DNA from: Elusimicrobiota bacterium
GTDB lineage: Bacteria; Elusimicrobiota; Elusimicrobia; UBA1565; UBA9628
Assembly (NCBI GenBank): GCA_028871595.1
Contig: JAGWMT010000088.1
Location: 1 to 11,128 of the forward strand
DNA length: 11,128 bases
Direction: 5' to 3'
The notes under the pieces are model-generated. The model worked only from the letters and a program-made list of their open reading frames with translations, ran no database searches and had not been told where the DNA came from. The translations under genes and the position numbers were made by a program. Positions 5,707-11,128 of the stretch are shown in pieces. Numbering within the stretch: the first letter of the stretch is position 1; every line of letters begins with the position of its first letter.

Positions 5707-6401
5707 TTCAACCCCAGCATGTCGAGCATGTCGTAGAGTCCGGGCTTGCGGCCCGACGCCCACAGAGCCGCATCCAGCGCCCCGCGCGCGAACAGGTCGC
5801 GGGATTCCGCGTGGTGGGAGAGCACCAAGGTCTCGAACGGGCCGGCGAACGTCAGTTCGTGGTCGCCCACGACGTCGCCCAGGCGGCGGGAAGTGGTGGG
5901 CACAGGCGCGTCGTCTCGGCGGCCGTCTCTCACCGCCTGCGCCAGGCGCAGGGCCGTGCCGGAGGGCGCGTCCTTCTTGCCCTTGTGATGCGTCTCCACC
6001 AGGGCCGCGTCGAAATCCGGAAGGCGCCGCGCGGCCTCCTGCGCCAGATGGAGCATCAAGGTGACCCCGCGGCTGAAGTTGGGGGCGACGAACACCGGGA
6101 TCTTCTTGGCGGCCGTCGCCAGTTGCGCGCGCTGGACCACGCTCAGGCCCGTGGTGCCGGTGATGAACGCGGTCTTGGTCCGGGCGCAGGCGGCGGCGAA
6201 GCGTATGCATGACTCCGGCGCGGTGAAGTCCACGGCCGCGGCGACGGAGGCGGTCTCGTCCAGAAACTCCTCGGCGCGCGAGCGGTCCACGCGCGCGACC
6301 AGGTGGAAGCGCGGGTCCTCGGCCGCCAGGGCGGCCGCGCGCGAACCGGTGCGCCCGGTGGCGCCGCAGACGGCGATCTTCAGGGGATTGGAGTTCGGCA
6401 T
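5703..6401 (-). CDS. dapB: 4-hydroxy-tetrahydrodipicolinate reductase
   Basis: DapB reduces hydroxy-tetrahydrodipicolinate with NAD(P)H in the diaminopimelate pathway, which supplies lysine and peptidoglycan. The 232 residues contain the Rossmann nucleotide loop GATGRTG (13-19), the TGTTG turn (81-85), the conserved APNFSRGV (106-113) and the family signature VETHHKGKKDAPSGTA (135-150), with the paired histidines 138-139 and Lys142 at the catalytic positions. It is slightly shorter than the approximately 270-residue E. coli enzyme, with a compact segment after residue 40, as in many bacterial DapBs. It is the first gene of a three-gene unit with the 107-aa membrane protein and folK, and overlaps the next start by 4 nt. 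A TATAAT lies 11 nt before the ATG. It is divergent from the RDD/pilin-like gene. Confidence 0.95.
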   Translation of the reverse strand: MPNSNPLKIAVCGATGRTGSRAAALAAEDPRFHLVARVDRSRAEEFLDETASVAAAVDFTAPESCIRFAAACARTKTAFITGTTGLSVVQRAQLATAAKKIPVFVAPNFSRGVTLMLHLAQEAARRLPDFDAALVETHHKGKKDAPSGTALRLAQAVRDGRRDDAPVPTTSRRLGDVVGDHELTFAGPFETLVLSHHAESRDLFARGALDAALWASGRKPGLYDMLDMLGLK

Positions 6402-6418
6402 GGGACGGGGCGATTATA
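6402..6418 (-). promoter_or_regulatory. dapB -10 element, very short leader
   Basis: A perfect TATAAT (6418-6413, minus strand) ends 11 nt before the dapB ATG, giving a predicted leader of about 4-5 nt. I find no good -35 box at 16-18 bp, so the promoter may need an activator or be weak. No Shine-Dalgarno sequence is present. Confidence 0.5.
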
Positions 6419-6449
6419 TCCTTTGCCGCGCCGCCATTGCGACGAGCCC

Positions 6450-6485
6450 TTGCGCGAACCGGGAAGGTCTGCTACTTAGGGGCGT
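6450..6485 (+). promoter_or_regulatory. Promoter of the RDD/pilin-like gene
   Basis: TTGCGC (6450-6455), 17 bp, then TACTTA (6473-6478), seven bases before the ATG at 6486. The -10 match is only partial. The AGGGG between it and the ATG is too close to be a normally spaced Shine-Dalgarno box. Confidence 0.45.
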
Positions 6486-7247
6486 ATGGAAGAGAGTCCC
6501 GACATCCCCGCCTTGCCCGCGCCGGAGCCCGCCGAATTCGCCGGATTCTGGGTGCGGGGCGGCGCTTACCTGATCGACACGTTGATCCTGCTTCTCGGCG
6601 TCTTGATCCCGGTCGCCTATGTGAGCTTGTTCGGCGGCTTGGCATACCGAACGATCTTCATCCATAAAGACGGACAGACGCCGGGCAAGATGGCGGCCGG
6701 CATCAAGGTCATCGCGATCGGCGGCGGTCCGGTGAGCCTTCCGCGCTCCGGGGCGCGCTCCGTTTTGGAGTATCTGAGCGGAATCCTGCTCGGCTTGGGC
6801 TACGTCGTCGCGGCGTCCCCGGATAAGAGGGCGCTCCACGACTACATCGCGGGGACCCGCGTGGTGTACGTCGAGGGCGTCACGGCGGCCCGCCGGACGG
6901 CATTCGCCCTGTTGGGCGTGCTGGCGGTCAAGGCCGGGGAAGGCGGGACGAAGGGCGGTCTGGGCTCGATCCGGTCCGCGTTGTCGATCTACTACGGCGA
7001 CATGGAGGGTCAATATCCCGCGGGGCTCGACGCGCTGGCCGGCCATCCCGAGACCGACGCCTGGACGCCGTACGGCGCCGAGGTCTGCACCGGCTCCACC
7101 GAGTACGGGCAGGAAATCGATGCGTCCAAGCTCAAGGACACGGGCGGCTGGGGCTACGTGAACGATCCGAAGGCTAAGTGCTGGGGCCAGGTGTTCGTGG
7201 ACTGCACCCACCGCGACGTCAACGGCAAACTTTGGGCGGAGTTCTGA
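6486..7247 (+). CDS. RDD-domain membrane protein fused to a pilin-like C-terminal domain
   Basis: This 253-residue protein has two unlike parts. Residues 18-130 look like an RDD domain: FWVRGGAYLID (Arg24, Asp31) begins a membrane segment at about 26-50, followed by the family-typical DGQTPGKMAAGIKV (62-75), a second hydrophobic segment (93-111) and the closing PDKRALHDYIAGTRVV (112-127). Residues 136-150 are hydrophobic again and lead into KGGLGSIRSALSIYYGDMEG (156-175), then QYPAGL, which resembles the region after the N-terminal helix of type IV pilins/GspG pseudopilins. The end (CTGS..., GWGYVND, CWGQVFVDCTHRD) resembles the C-terminal pilin domain with possible disulfides (Cys201, 232, 240). 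There is no prepilin cleavage motif (GFTLIE type), so it is not a processed pilin. RDD proteins are generally poorly understood, and some are linked to transport. The next gene starts 2 bp after its stop. Function unknown. Confidence 0.8.
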   Translation: MEESPDIPALPAPEPAEFAGFWVRGGAYLIDTLILLLGVLIPVAYVSLFGGLAYRTIFIHKDGQTPGKMAAGIKVIAIGGGPVSLPRSGARSVLEYLSGILLGLGYVVAASPDKRALHDYIAGTRVVYVEGVTAARRTAFALLGVLAVKAGEGGTKGGLGSIRSALSIYYGDMEGQYPAGLDALAGHPETDAWTPYGAEVCTGSTEYGQEIDASKLKDTGGWGYVNDPKAKCWGQVFVDCTHRDVNGKLWAEF

Positions 7248-7249
7248 CC

Positions 7250-8020
7250 ATGGCCGACGGAGTGTTCGACGCCCCGCTGGACCTGCCCTCCGGCGAACCC
7301 GACCCGGTTCCGGTCAGCTGGGAGGCGTTCCGGAAGGTGGTGGAGACCCGCCGCAGCGTGCGCGTGTACGACGGCACGCCCGTCCCGGAGGAGCACGTGC
7401 GCGAGGTGCTGGAACTGGCGTTGCTCGCGCCCAACTCCTCGAACCTTCAGCCCTGGGAGTTTTATTGGGTCCGCACGCCGGAGAAACGCGCGCGGCTGGT
7501 GGAGGCCTGCCTGTCCCAGCCCGCCGCGTCCACCGCCGCGGAATTGATCGTCTGCGTGGCGCGGACCGGCACCTGGCCGGACATGCGCGCGCGGATGCTG
7601 AAGACGCTCGACGGCCAAAAAGGCGTGCCCGCCGCGGTGCGGGACTATTACCGCAAGCTGGTGCCCCTCGTCTACACGGTCGGCCCGCTGGGATTATTGG
7701 CCCGTTTGCGCGGCCTGGCCATGTTCTGTGTCGGCGTCTTCAAGCCCGTCCCGCGCGAGCCGTCGTCGCGCGCGCAGCTGGCCACCTGGGCGGTGAAGAG
7801 CACCGCGCTGGCGTGCGAGAATATCATGCTGGGCTTCCGCGCCCGCGGTTGGGATTCCTGCCCTATGGAAGGCATGGACTCAAGCCGGATCAAGAAGTTG
7901 CTGGGACTTCCGAGAGACGCCGCCGTGGTGATGGTGATCTCGGCGGGCAAACGCGCGCGCACGGGCGTGTACGGCCCGCGCCTCCGGTTCGAGCGCGGCC
8001 TTTTCATCAAGGAAGTCTAG
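7250..8020 (+). CDS. Nitroreductase-family FMN oxidoreductase
   Basis: This is a cytosolic FMN-dependent oxidoreductase of the nitroreductase superfamily (NAD(P)H to nitro, quinone or other acceptors); the substrate cannot be inferred. The 256 residues show the FMN phosphate-binding RRSVRVYDGTPV (34-45), the family motif APNSSNLQPWEF (60-71), and GWDSCPMEGMD (200-210), the usual flavin-contact motif near the C-terminus, followed by VVMVISAGKRA (226-236). Between 120 and 175 lies an insertion (DYYRKLVPLVYTVGPLGLLARLRGL and onward) that is longer than in minimal members and probably forms the substrate lid. The ATG at 7250 lies 2 bp after the stop of the RDD/pilin-like gene, without its own ribosome-binding site, so the two genes are probably co-transcribed and translationally coupled. 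An open frame extends upstream, but homology begins after this ATG. Confidence 0.93.
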   Translation: MADGVFDAPLDLPSGEPDPVPVSWEAFRKVVETRRSVRVYDGTPVPEEHVREVLELALLAPNSSNLQPWEFYWVRTPEKRARLVEACLSQPAASTAAELIVCVARTGTWPDMRARMLKTLDGQKGVPAAVRDYYRKLVPLVYTVGPLGLLARLRGLAMFCVGVFKPVPREPSSRAQLATWAVKSTALACENIMLGFRARGWDSCPMEGMDSSRIKKLLGLPRDAAVVMVISAGKRARTGVYGPRLRFERGLFIKEV

Positions 8021-8074
8021 CCCGCCGTCGTCGGGAGTGCTATCCTATTCTTGACGCGACACCTTCTCCGCAAC

Positions 8075-8078
8075 GGAG
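8075..8078 (+). promoter_or_regulatory. ssb ribosome-binding site
   Basis: GGAG with 8-nt spacing decides the ssb start at 8087. This gene is leadered, unlike many promoter-proximal genes in the window. No convincing -35/-10 pair was found in 8021-8070. Confidence 0.7.
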
Positions 8079-8086
8079 CTCCCCAT

Positions 8087-8530
8087 ATGGCGAACCTGAA
8101 CAAAGTGATGCTGATCGGACGTCTCACCCGCGACCCCGAGATCAAGGTCTTCGGAAACGGCGGCAAGGTCGCCAACATCGGCTTCGCCGTGAACAACCGG
8201 CGCAAGAGCAAGGAGACCGGGCAATGGGAGGACGTCCCCGTCTGGGTCGATCTCAAGGTCTTCAACCGCGAGACCGGCCGCAAGCTGGCCGACCTGGTGG
8301 AGTCCTCGCTCAAGAAAGGCCAGCAGGTCTACGTGGAAGGCCACCTGGTCCTCGAGGAGTGGTCCGGCAAGGAAGACGGCAAGAAGCAGTCCAAGATGGT
8401 GGTGTACGTGGACGACTTCCAGTTCCTGGAGAAGCGCGAGGGCGGAGCGTCCGGCGGCATGGGCCGGCCTTCCGGCTCGGGCGCCAAGTCGGCGGCCTCC
8501 GACGACACCATCGAGGAAGTCCCCTTCTAG
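8087..8530 (+). CDS. ssb: Single-stranded DNA-binding protein
   Basis: SSB coats single-stranded DNA and recruits repair, recombination and replication proteins. The 147 residues begin with the typical ANLNKVMLIGRLTRDPEIK and form one OB fold (about 3-110) with VANIGFAVNN (28-37), WVDLKVFNR (53-61) and LKKGQQVYVEGHLVLEEW (76-93). A short Gly/Ser-rich linker (about 118-136) leads to the acidic tip DDTIEEVPF, which carries the conserved terminal Pro-Phe used for partner binding. The ATG at 8087 is chosen over an in-frame upstream ATG at 8051 because GGAG (8075-8078) lies 8 nt before it and homology starts there. The length is somewhat shorter than E. coli SSB because the linker is short. The next gene follows after 8 bp. 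Confidence 0.97.
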   Translation: MANLNKVMLIGRLTRDPEIKVFGNGGKVANIGFAVNNRRKSKETGQWEDVPVWVDLKVFNRETGRKLADLVESSLKKGQQVYVEGHLVLEEWSGKEDGKKQSKMVVYVDDFQFLEKREGGASGGMGRPSGSGAKSAASDDTIEEVPF

Positions 8531-8538
8531 GACGGGGC

Positions 8539-8904
8539 GTGGAGCCGACGCCGCCCGGTTCGCGGGACACGGAGCGCCTGGTGCTGGTGCCGGCCACCTT
8601 GGAGTCGGCCGACGCCGAGCTCCACAACCCGCTGGAGTTCGCCCACCAACTGAACGCGCGGGTCCTGCCCGGGTGGCCCCCCGCGCCGCGCGACGAGGCG
8701 GCCATGAGACTGACGGTGGCGCGCCTGCGCGCCGATCCGGCCGCGGCGGAGGTCTGGTACCTGATCGTCAAGCGCCATAAGCGCGTGATCGCCGGGGCGT
8801 GCGCGGTCGCCGCGGGCGGCGCGGTCCAGTGCGCGCTCCTGCCCCAATTCCGGGGCCAGGGCTACGAGGCGGAAGCCGAGACGGCCTTGACGCTCCGCCC
8901 TTAG
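8539..8904 (+). CDS. Truncated GNAT-family acetyltransferase-like protein
   Basis: The 121 residues resemble the first two thirds of a RimJ-type GNAT N-acetyltransferase: TERLVLVPATLESADAELHN (11-30), the region after it with GWPPAPRDEAAM, then WYLIVKRHKRVIAGACAV (strands beta 2-3) and LLPQFRGQGYEAEAE, the acetyl-CoA pyrophosphate loop (RGQGY). Family members usually run to about 170-180 residues, but here the frame stops directly after the helix that follows the acetyl-CoA loop. The strand pair before the loop is also shortened, without the usual E-I-G-Y. The protein therefore lacks the C-terminal strands and is probably non-functional or strongly diverged. GTG at 8539 is the most likely start, 8 bp after ssb; SD-like GGACGGGG is weak. 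Its stop overlaps the convergent protease stop by 2-3 bases, suggesting that a deletion or rearrangement placed the two genes tail to tail. Confidence 0.6.
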   Translation: MEPTPPGSRDTERLVLVPATLESADAELHNPLEFAHQLNARVLPGWPPAPRDEAAMRLTVARLRADPAAAEVWYLIVKRHKRVIAGACAVAAGGAVQCALLPQFRGQGYEAEAETALTLRP

Positions 8905-10148
8905 AGGCGGTAGCTGGTCGGAGCGGCTTTCGCGCCGGCCTTGGGCTTCTTCGGGATCGGGGCCCAGTCGGGACGCGGCGCCTTCGGCTCGCTCAAGACC
9001 ACGGGGACGTCCAGAATCCGGCCGCCGCGGCTGATGCGCACCACGGCCGTCTCGCCCGGCGACATGTACTTCAGGTGGACGAGGAAGGCCTTCATGGCGC
9101 CCGCCGGATCGGAGCCGTCCAGGACGACGCCGTCCACGGACAGGAGCTGGTCGTTCTCCTGGAGCCGCGCCAAAGCGGCCGGGCCGTCGGGGACCACCTT
9201 GCGGATCGTCATTTTCGCCGTCGTCGTGTCGGGCGAGACCTCGATCTGCATCGCGCCGGACTTCAGGTCGCCGGTGCGGCGGTACTGCTTCAGGGCTTCG
9301 ATGATGTAGGCGGCGGGGACGGCGAAGCTGGCGCCCTCGAAGCCGCCGGACTCGGTCTCGATGGATTCATTGACGCCGACCACGCTGCCCCACATGTTGA
9401 ACAGGGGGCCGCCGGAGTTCCCGGGGTTCACGGCCGCGTCGGTCTGGGTGAGGTCCATCACGAACTCGGTGTCCAGTTGATCGCGCTGCAGGCCGCTGAC
9501 GATGCCCTTCGTGACGTTGAACAGGTGGCCGTGCGGGTTGCCGATGGCGACGATCTCCTCGGCGTCGTCGAGCTTCGTCCACAGCGGGAGCGGGGGGCGG
9601 TTGAGGCTTTTATCCGTCAGTTCGATGAAGGCCAGGTCCTTGGCGTTCTTGCTGCTGCCGTAGGCCAGGACCTTGCCGGTGGTCATCTTGGGGCGGTTGT
9701 CGTTGCCGTCGTACAGGCCGACGGCGACCTGGGTTCCCACGGGCAGCATCTCCACGCAGTGCGCGTTGGTGGTGATGATGTTGGGCTGCTCCAGGTACTT
9801 GGAGGAATCGGTGAAGAAGCCGGTGCACAGGGCCTGGCCCTTCTTGCCCTCGCTTTCGACCGACATCACCAGCTCGACCACGGACGGCTTGACCTTCTTC
9901 ACCAGGTTGATCAGCGGGGCCTGCATGAGAAGGAGCGGATCGTTGGGGCCGGTCTCCTGGGTGGCGGCCTTGAAGCGCGAGCGCTGGTCCGCGGTCTGCT
10001 GGAGCATGGTCCGGCGCAGCGCGCCGAACTGGGCGGCGAAGTCGTCGTCCGCGGAGGCCGCCAGGGCGGAGGCGGGGAGCGCGGCGCCGAGCGCCAGCGC
10101 CAGGACGGTCTTCAGGAGATTCTCGGGAACGCCGTTGATTTTTTTCAT
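8901..10148 (-). CDS. Secreted HtrA/DegP-type serine protease with PDZ domain
   Basis: This is an exported trypsin-fold protease, probably involved in envelope protein quality control. Of 415 residues, 1-30 are a Sec signal peptide (MKK start, VLALALGAALPASALA). A helical N-terminal segment (35-85) precedes the protease domain. The catalytic triad is visible as TTNAHCV (His130), KDLAFIEL (Asp171) and NPGNSGGPLF (Ser245). The oxyanion/activation-loop region QTDAAVNPGNSGG matches HtrA. One PDZ domain follows (about 305-385: VVPDGPAALARLQENDQLLSVDG). The Lys/Pro/Ala-rich tail (390-412) is unusual and might contact the cell wall or nucleic acid (inference). The start at 10148 has a strong GAGGAG box 6 nt upstream, 14 bp after the preceding gene, so it is the second gene of an operon. 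An in-frame extension further upstream is ignored because the signal peptide begins here. Confidence 0.95.
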   Translation of the reverse strand: MKKINGVPENLLKTVLALALGAALPASALAASADDDFAAQFGALRRTMLQQTADQRSRFKAATQETGPNDPLLLMQAPLINLVKKVKPSVVELVMSVESEGKKGQALCTGFFTDSSKYLEQPNIITTNAHCVEMLPVGTQVAVGLYDGNDNRPKMTTGKVLAYGSSKNAKDLAFIELTDKSLNRPPLPLWTKLDDAEEIVAIGNPHGHLFNVTKGIVSGLQRDQLDTEFVMDLTQTDAAVNPGNSGGPLFNMWGSVVGVNESIETESGGFEGASFAVPAAYIIEALKQYRRTGDLKSGAMQIEVSPDTTTAKMTIRKVVPDGPAALARLQENDQLLSVDGVVLDGSDPAGAMKAFLVHLKYMSPGETAVVRISRGGRILDVPVVLSEPKAPRPDWAPIPKKPKAGAKAAPTSYRL

Positions 10149-10162
10149 GTTCTCCTCGCGCG

Positions 10163-10804
10163 TCACGGCCGGGTCTGGGCCCAGTGCTGGACCAGTTCGT
10201 CGTATTTCGCCTTGATGCGCGGATCGGCGGGGGTGAGCTTGTCGGACTTCACCGAGACCGGGCTCTGGTCCGGGGCGACCACGCGCACGGCGTGGACCGC
10301 GTTGTGGACGACGCCGTACACGTCGCAGGAGAAGATCCAGGTGTCCACGCTCCAGTTGCCGCCGGCGCCCATCGTCCAGCTTTCCGACGCAAAGCCGACC
10401 ATCTCCGCGTGGAAGAGGCCCGCCTGGTCCAGTTCTCCGAAGGCGTTGATCCGGAGCGAAACGTGGGCGGCCTTCGGGTCTCCGGAATTGTCCTCCAGGC
10501 CGAAGTTCGCGGGGATGGGGTCTTCCGCCGGCTTGAACTCGCCCTTCTTCTTGAGGTTTTCGACGATCTTCTGCCAGTCGCCGTCGGCGGCCGCGGGAGG
10601 GGCGGCGGCGGGCTTGGCCGGCTTGGCGGCCTTCGCGGCGGACTTGGCCTGCGCCGCGCCGGCCAACGCCGAGGCGCGCGCGCCGGCGAAGGCGTCTCCC
10701 AGGGCGGAACCGTCCACGACCACCTGCGCGGAGAGGGGAAGGGCGCAGAGCACGGACACGGCGGCGACGGCCAGCGCGACGCGGCGGGGAGCGGGATTGT
10801 TCAT
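10163..10804 (-). CDS. Secreted protein of unknown function
   Basis: I recognise no family. The 213 residues begin with a Sec signal peptide (RR at 7-8, hydrophobic VALAVAAVSVLCALPL, cleavage likely after LSA at 26). Residues 37-75 are an Ala/Lys/Pro-rich low-complexity stretch (AAKAAKPAKPAAAPPAAA), probably a flexible spacer. The remainder (76-213) looks like one compact beta-rich domain: an amphipathic helix (WQKIVENLKKKGEF), then strands such as HVSLRINAFGEL, FHAEMVGFASESW, WSVDTWIFSCDVYGVVHNAVHAVRVV, and a closing helix IKAKYDELVQHWAQ. A single Cys160 remains after cleavage. It is the first gene of an operon with the HtrA-type protease 14 bp downstream, so it may be a partner, inhibitor or substrate-presenting factor of that protease (inference from position only). 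TATAGT lies 6 nt before the ATG. Confidence 0.85.
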   Translation of the reverse strand: MNNPAPRRVALAVAAVSVLCALPLSAQVVVDGSALGDAFAGARASALAGAAQAKSAAKAAKPAKPAAAPPAAADGDWQKIVENLKKKGEFKPAEDPIPANFGLEDNSGDPKAAHVSLRINAFGELDQAGLFHAEMVGFASESWTMGAGGNWSVDTWIFSCDVYGVVHNAVHAVRVVAPDQSPVSVKSDKLTPADPRIKAKYDELVQHWAQTRP

Positions 10805-10816
10805 GCGACAACTATA
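10805..10816 (-). promoter_or_regulatory. -10 element of the secreted-protein/protease operon
   Basis: TATAGT (10816-10811, minus strand), six bases before the ATG at 10804, with no Shine-Dalgarno sequence, so leaderless. The -35 region at 17 bp (10839-10834) reads TCTCAT, a poor match, suggesting activator dependence. Confidence 0.55.
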
Positions 10817-10847
10817 GACCTTGAAGCGGGAAAATGAGAGGACTGAG

Positions 10848-10917
10848 AGGCCTACGGGGGGTCCGGCGATAGGCCCCTCCCGTATCCGGGCAAAAGGCCT
10901 ACGCGGCGTCCGACCTC
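10848..10917. repeat. Three tandem AGGCC-N9-TCCG repeats, probable operator
   Basis: AGGCC begins at 10848, 10871 and 10895, and TCCG follows at exactly +14 in each (10862, 10885, 10909). The unit spacing is 23 and 24 bp, so the copies lie on nearly the same face of the helix. The first and third copies also share the inner TACG-GG-G. They lie between two divergent -10 boxes with poor -35 sequences, and the third copy covers the -35 position of the response-regulator gene. The first two copies also form an imperfect inverted pairing (10853-10864 with 10872-10884), so a hairpin is an alternative reading. Confidence 0.6.
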
Positions 10918-10927
10918 GTCAAAGAGC

Positions 10928-10941
10928 TATAATTCGTCCCA
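10928..10941 (+). promoter_or_regulatory. -10 element of the response-regulator gene, leaderless type
   Basis: A perfect TATAAT (10928-10933), eight bases before the ATG at 10942. The sequence at the -35 position (10905-10910, GGCGTC) does not match consensus and lies inside the third AGGCC-N9-TCCG repeat. Confidence 0.65.
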
Positions 10942-11128
10942 ATGAGACTTCTTTTGATCGAAGACGATGAAAAGATCGCGTCGTTCGTCGCGAAGGGTTT
11001 CTCGCAGTCGGGTTACGCGATGGACGTCGCGCGCGACGGCGACGCGGGACTGAAGCTGGCGTTGGAGCGGCCCTACGGCGCGGCCGTCATCGACCTGATG
11101 CTGCCGAAGCTGGATGGTCTGAGCGTCA
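10942..11128 (+). CDS. OmpR-type response regulator (N-terminal part)
   Basis: This is the start of a two-component response regulator, cut by the window edge after 62 codons. The receiver domain is clear: LLLIEDDEKIA with the acidic pair Asp8-Asp9, and AAVIDLMLPKLDGLSV with the phosphoacceptor Asp51 followed by the LP-x-LDG turn typical of OmpR/PhoB members. The output domain lies outside the window, so winged-helix DNA binding is expected rather than seen. The gene is divergent from the secreted-protein/HtrA operon, with 137 bp between start codons, and the shared gap carries three repeats that may be its binding sites. A partner kinase may lie downstream outside the window. The start is supported by TATAAT 8 nt upstream; there is no Shine-Dalgarno sequence. 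Confidence 0.93.
   Translation, partial: MRLLLIEDDEKIASFVAKGFSQSGYAMDVARDGDAGLKLALERPYGAAVIDLMLPKLDGLSV

Noticed and set aside
8799..10817. A 672-codon plus-strand open frame opposite the protease operon
   Set aside because: Low-complexity antisense shadow; the minus strand carries a signal peptide, catalytic triad and PDZ domain.

Overview
This is a mostly high-GC bacterial stretch of ordinary chromosomal genes, interrupted at about 2.84-4.39 kb by a visibly AT-richer accessory patch. The pilin-like C-terminus of the protein at 6486-7247 reminds me of pilin-type proteins from Elusimicrobiota metagenome genomes. That is recollection, not a search result, so the phylum assignment is tentative.

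Layout. 1-1650 (-): acyl-CoA dehydrogenase, cut off by the left window edge. 1720-2790 (-): soluble PAS-histidine kinase. 2791-3123: no protein gene, but a promoter of good quality reads rightward into four consecutive hairpins, which I interpret as an undescribed structured RNA of about 135-140 nt. 3124-3666 (-): winged-helix protein. 3797-4185 (+): hicB-hicA toxin-antitoxin pair. 4399-4896 (+): exported FKBP prolyl isomerase, tail to tail with a leftward operon dapB / 107-aa membrane protein / folK (6401 to 4898), in which each junction is a 4-nt stop/start overlap. 6486-8020 (+): a protein fusing an RDD membrane domain to a pilin-like domain, then a nitroreductase. 8087-8904 (+): ssb and a truncated GNAT-like gene. 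10804-8901 (-): an unknown secreted protein followed by a secreted HtrA-type protease. 10942-end (+): the start of an OmpR-type response regulator, divergent from the protease operon.

Two regulatory themes run through the window. First, promoter-proximal genes repeatedly have a sigma-70-like -10 box only 6-8 nt before the start codon, several with a TTG-type -35 at 17-18 bp, so the mRNAs should be essentially leaderless. Three genes that lack such a box (the acyl-CoA dehydrogenase, ssb and the protease) instead carry Shine-Dalgarno sequences. Second, the gap between the protease operon and the response regulator holds three in-phase copies of AGGCC-N9-TCCG, with weak -35 boxes on both sides. 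This suggests an operator through which the regulator controls itself and the envelope-protease operon.
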